Below are positions 6,264 to 8,346 of a stretch of 8,346 nt of DNA, piece after piece. Where the stretch lies: positions 1 through 8,346 of the forward strand of contig JBBSOW010000129.1 of assembly GCA_038259365.1 (NCBI GenBank). The letters are read 5' to 3'. The notes below the pieces were generated by a model. The model saw nothing but the letters and a program-made list of their open reading frames with translations. It did no database searches and was not told the DNA's origin. Both the position numbers and the translations under genes were made by a program. Origin of the DNA: JBBSOW01 sp038259365. Its GTDB lineage: Bacteria > Actinomycetota > Actinomycetes > Propionibacteriales > Propionibacteriaceae. Position 1 is the first letter of the stretch. Every line of letters begins with the position of its first letter.

Positions 6264-6833
6264 ATGACCATCCCCACCGACACCTCCGCCCGAGCGGGCG
6301 CGCCCAAATTTCTCGTCTGGGCCGCCGTCGTCTCGGGGGCCGCCGCCCTCATCCTGGGCGTGTTGCTACTCCTTGTCCCGTTCGGGACGCTGGCGGCGAT
6401 CGCCGTCATGTTCGCCATTCAGCTGTTCATCCTCGGCGCCGTGCGCATTGCGCAGGGTTTCCGCTCGCGACACGTGGACGGCATCGTGCGCGCCGGCCAC
6501 ATCGTGCTGGGCCTGGCCATCGTGGTGTTAGCTGTTGTCTGCTTTATCCGGCCCTTCTCCACGATCGCCGTTTTGGTGATCTTGATCGGCATCGCCTGGA
6601 TCGTCGACGGCCTGGCCGAGATCCTCAACGCCTGGCGGGCGCCCGGGGACCGCGGCGGTGCCGTCCTGGGCACGTTGTTCGCGCTCATCAGCATCATCGC
6701 CGGCATCGTGGTCATCTCTCAGCCCATCGCCAGCGCCGCCACCCTCGCGCTCATCGGCGGGATCATCCTGATCGTGTTGGGCATCGTTTCGCTGGTCTCC
6801 GCGTTCCGGCTCAACCGCCTCGCGCACGCCTGA
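6264..6833 (+). CDS. DUF308 / HdeD-type membrane protein
   Basis: This 189-residue protein is almost entirely hydrophobic, with about six membrane segments (near 15-38, 42-62, 74-95, 98-118, 131-152, 157-180). The pattern of short repeated helical pairs, RAGHIVLGLAIVVLAVVCF (76-94) followed by RPFSTIAVLVILIGIAWIVDG (96-116), is characteristic of the DUF308 repeat found in HdeD-type acid-stress membrane proteins. The function of actinobacterial members is largely unknown; a stress-related inner-membrane role is inferred from HdeD of enteric bacteria. The ATG at 6264 has a GAGGAG ribosome binding site at 6254-6259. The frame is open far upstream, but that part is antisense to the FGE gene. It is the first of three closely packed plus-strand genes and is divergent from FGE. 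Confidence 0.88.
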   Translation: MTIPTDTSARAGAPKFLVWAAVVSGAAALILGVLLLLVPFGTLAAIAVMFAIQLFILGAVRIAQGFRSRHVDGIVRAGHIVLGLAIVVLAVVCFIRPFSTIAVLVILIGIAWIVDGLAEILNAWRAPGDRGGAVLGTLFALISIIAGIVVISQPIASAATLALIGGIILIVLGIVSLVSAFRLNRLAHA

Positions 6834-6837
6834 GCCG

Positions 6838-7437
6838 ATGACCCCACCCGCGCTGGCAAACCGGTTCGATCGATGGGCGGGAGCGCTGACCGCCGGGGTC
6901 CCGATCTGGCTGGCCGCCATCGGCTTGGTCGCCTTCGTCGGGTTCACGGCCACCGTCCTGCCGTGGCAGGCCGAGGTGAGTTCGGCCTACACCGACTCCT
7001 TCGGCGCCCCCGACAGCTCGTTTTGGTACAGCGCCGCGGACCTGTACGCGGCCGCAGCGGCCTGGGGCGAGTCTGGTCGCTCGGCCTATATCTTCGCTCG
7101 GGTGAGTTTCGACGTCGCTTGGCCGCTGGTGTACGGGTTCTTCCTCACCACCTCGCTGGCGTGGCTGATCGCCAGGGCAACCGCGGCGGGGAGCCGATGG
7201 CGGCGACTGGTCCTGTTGCCCGGGGTCGTCGTCCTGCTCGACTACGCCGAGAATCTGTGCACCGGCACCGTGATGGCGCGCTTCCCCAGCCGCACGCCGG
7301 TGTTGGCGCAACTGGCGCCCGTCTTCACCGCCAGCAAGTGGGTGCTGCTCGCCGGTTGCTTCGGCCTGCTGCTCGCTGGCGTGGTGGCGGCGATCGCGGC
7401 CCGATTTCGGTCTCGGCGGGGGTTCGCCGCCTCCTGA
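6838..7437 (+). CDS. four-helix membrane protein of unknown family
   Basis: This 199-residue protein starts 4 bp after the DUF308 stop and has no clear ribosome binding site, so translational coupling is likely. Predicted membrane segments are near 20-42, 92-113, 122-140 and 165-187. Between the first two is a roughly 50-residue region rich in aromatic and small residues (YTDSFGAPDSSFWYSAADLY, 51-70), probably extracytoplasmic. A buried acidic motif, LLDYAENLCTG (133-143), sits at the end of the third helix and may be functional. The C-terminus is basic (RFRSRR, 189-194), in keeping with a cytoplasmic end. I do not recognise the family. Third-position GC is strong, which supports real coding. 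Confidence 0.75.
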   Translation: MTPPALANRFDRWAGALTAGVPIWLAAIGLVAFVGFTATVLPWQAEVSSAYTDSFGAPDSSFWYSAADLYAAAAAWGESGRSAYIFARVSFDVAWPLVYGFFLTTSLAWLIARATAAGSRWRRLVLLPGVVVLLDYAENLCTGTVMARFPSRTPVLAQLAPVFTASKWVLLAGCFGLLLAGVVAAIAARFRSRRGFAAS

Positions 7438-7446
7438 GCGTGATGG

Positions 7447-7626
7447 GTGAAGTGGTCCACCAAAGGGACCAAGGGCCGGTACGCCTTCGGCCTGGGTGAC
7501 TTCCGGCGAATCCACCGCTCGGCCCTCATCGCCTGCGTCTACCGGGCCGCGGAATGGCGCCACAAGAGCGTCGAACTGGCGGCCCACGAGCTGTTGCAGC
7601 GCCTCGATCGAGTCGCCGCGGACTGA
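7447..7626 (+). CDS. small basic protein of unknown function, 59 aa
   Basis: The ORF starts with GTG at 7447, 9 bp after the stop of the preceding membrane protein, and ends at a TGA at 7624-7626. The in-frame codon at 7441 is a stop, so the GTG is the only upstream start. The peptide has a basic N-terminal part (KGTKGRYAFGLGDFRRIHR, 6-24) and an amphipathic helical C-terminal half (ALIACVYRAAEW 26-37; SVELAAHELLQRLDRV 41-56). About 51 of 58 sense codons end in G or C, which strongly supports coding although the ribosome binding site is poor. Basic residues outnumber acidic about two to one, so nucleic acid or membrane-surface binding is possible. I do not recognise the family. It is probably the last gene of the DUF308 operon. 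Confidence 0.6.
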   Translation: MKWSTKGTKGRYAFGLGDFRRIHRSALIACVYRAAEWRHKSVELAAHELLQRLDRVAAD

Positions 7627-7683
7627 CCTGCCCGCACCGTCGGCCAGCGTTCGCTCATCGACGGTCGTCAGCGGCGCTGGATC

Positions 7684-7695
7684 CCTGGCGCCAGG
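7684..7695. repeat. 12-bp perfect palindrome
   Basis: CCTGGCGCCAGG is a perfect palindrome in the 139-bp gap between the convergent 59-aa gene and glpF. An overlapping alternative stem pairs GGCGC (7673-7677) with GCGCC (7688-7692). It may be part of the transcription end region or a binding site. Confidence 0.35.
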
Positions 7696-7718
7696 AGGAA
7701 TAGCCGATGTGGCCGCCC

Positions 7719-7743
7719 ACGACACCCAGTTCTGGGTGGTCGT
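7719..7743. terminator. bidirectional terminator-like hairpin between convergent genes
   Basis: CACCCAG (7723-7729) and CTGGGTG (7732-7738) form a perfect 7-bp stem with a 2-nt loop. It extends by four further pairs, ACGA (7719-7722) with TCGT (7740-7743), around one bulged G at 7739. It lies 93 bp after the plus-strand operon and 23 bp after the glpF stop, as expected for a shared terminator. There is no T-tract on either side, as often in high-GC actinobacteria. Confidence 0.5.
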
Positions 7744-7765
7744 CGAAGGGGCGAGTCATGGTGGA

Positions 7766-8346
7766 TTACTCCTCGTCGGCCGTGGTGTCCGCGGCGCCCT
7801 CCAACTCGGCCGGGCCCGGCTCGGTCTCTTGGATCTGACGGGCGTGCAGGATGTCGCCGACAAACAGGTCATAGATCAAGACGCCGATGACGCCACCGAT
7901 CAGCGGCCCGACTATCGGGACCCAGAAGTACCAACTGAAGGATCCGTCGATCGTGCCGGGTAGCGCCGTGTCGCCCCAGCCTGCGATCCAGGCGAACAAC
8001 CGCGGGCCGAAGTCACGAGCCGGGTTGATCGCATAGCCCGCGTTGGCGCCGAACGACATGCCGATCGCAGCGACTGCGAAACCGATCATGAGTGGACCAA
8101 GGTTTGCCTTCACGGCGGTGTTCCGCAGGTCGATCACCGCGACCACGAACATGACCAGGAAGGCCGTGCCCACCACTTGGTCGAGCAGTGGTCCCCAGTT
8201 GCTGCCGTTGTAGTACGGCGCCGGGAAGGTGGCGAAGATGGAGTAGGTGGCCAATCCCCCGGCGGCATCCCTGGCGGTGTTGGCCGCCTGGTTGAAAGCG
8301 TCGATCGCCTGCCAGTACACGGCGTAGACCAGTGCGGCACCCGCGA
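7766..8346 (-). CDS. glpF: aquaglyceroporin (GlpF-type MIP channel), 5' end cut by window edge
   Basis: The C-terminal 192 residues of a membrane channel are present; the frame runs through the window edge, so the start and the first NPA half-repeat are missing. Visible are a helix ending GAALVYAVYWQAI (positions 2-14 of the visible part), TAFLVMFVVAVIDLRN, LGPLMIGFAVAAIGMSFG, the second pore motif in AINPARDFGPRLFAWIAGWG, and the last helix VPIVGPLIGGVIGVLIYDLF. In the MIP family an aspartate right after NPAR (NPARD) marks glycerol facilitators rather than water-only aquaporins, so glycerol or other small polyol uptake is expected. The tail (QIQETEPGPAELEGAADTTADEE region) is acidic and cytoplasmic. 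No glpK or glpD follows it in the window; it faces the plus-strand operon across a hairpin. Confidence 0.93.
   Translation of the reverse strand, partial: AGAALVYAVYWQAIDAFNQAANTARDAAGGLATYSIFATFPAPYYNGSNWGPLLDQVVGTAFLVMFVVAVIDLRNTAVKANLGPLMIGFAVAAIGMSFGANAGYAINPARDFGPRLFAWIAGWGDTALPGTIDGSFSWYFWVPIVGPLIGGVIGVLIYDLFVGDILHARQIQETEPGPAELEGAADTTADEE

Noticed and set aside
7453..7471. TGGTCC/GGACCA hairpin, considered as a DasR-type operator
   Set aside because: The half-sites are too far apart for the known DasR palindrome and it lies inside the 59-aa coding region; no DasR-like site was found upstream of nagA.
6811..7725. 304-aa minus-strand frame opposite the plus-strand operon
   Set aside because: Low-complexity Gly/Pro/Arg/Asp composition; the plus strand encodes membrane proteins with good codon bias.
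7655..7759. 34-aa minus-strand ORF just after glpF with GAGGAG 9 nt upstream
   Set aside because: The site is well placed, but the peptide has no recognisable family, the frame crosses the terminator-like hairpin at 7719-7743, and its third-position GC bias is weaker than in real neighbours.

Overview
The window is high-GC DNA with strongly GC-biased third codon positions, short intergenic gaps and actinobacterial-type proteins, so it most likely comes from an actinomycete (Actinomycetota). Nothing visible fixes the genus. I see no tRNA, rRNA, CRISPR array, transposase or integrase.

Left edge (1-234, minus): the first 78 codons of a gene cut by the window edge. Its product matches the TIR-like / nucleoside-deoxyribosyltransferase-like N-terminal region of proteins annotated as 'MAP3K TRAFs-binding (DUF4071)', some of which are linked to biological conflict systems. 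Its GC content (about 54 percent by hand count) is well below the rest, and it uses TTA and CTA leucine codons, which points to an accessory or transferred neighbourhood further left.

Minus-strand block (381-6083), in transcription order: a formylglycine-generating enzyme (sulfatase activator), a zinc-dependent NAD(P) alcohol dehydrogenase, NagA (GlcNAc-6-phosphate deacetylase), and a fusion of an acyltransferase (GNAT-like) region to a GH3 NagZ-type beta-N-acetylglucosaminidase. NagA and the fusion protein lie 23 bp apart and form an amino-sugar or cell-wall recycling unit: the hydrolase frees GlcNAc and NagA deacetylates GlcNAc-6-phosphate. A related inverted motif, consensus near GTTCCAACCTCGGTC, occurs as a pair upstream of nagA and as a second pair upstream of the formylglycine-generating enzyme. 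This suggests one shared regulator or structured leader for both units.

Plus-strand block (6264-7626): three tightly spaced genes for a DUF308/HdeD-type membrane protein, a four-helix membrane protein of unknown family, and a 59-residue basic protein of unknown family.

Right edge (7766-8346, minus): the C-terminal part of an aquaglyceroporin (GlpF type), convergent with the plus-strand block and separated from it by a strong hairpin.
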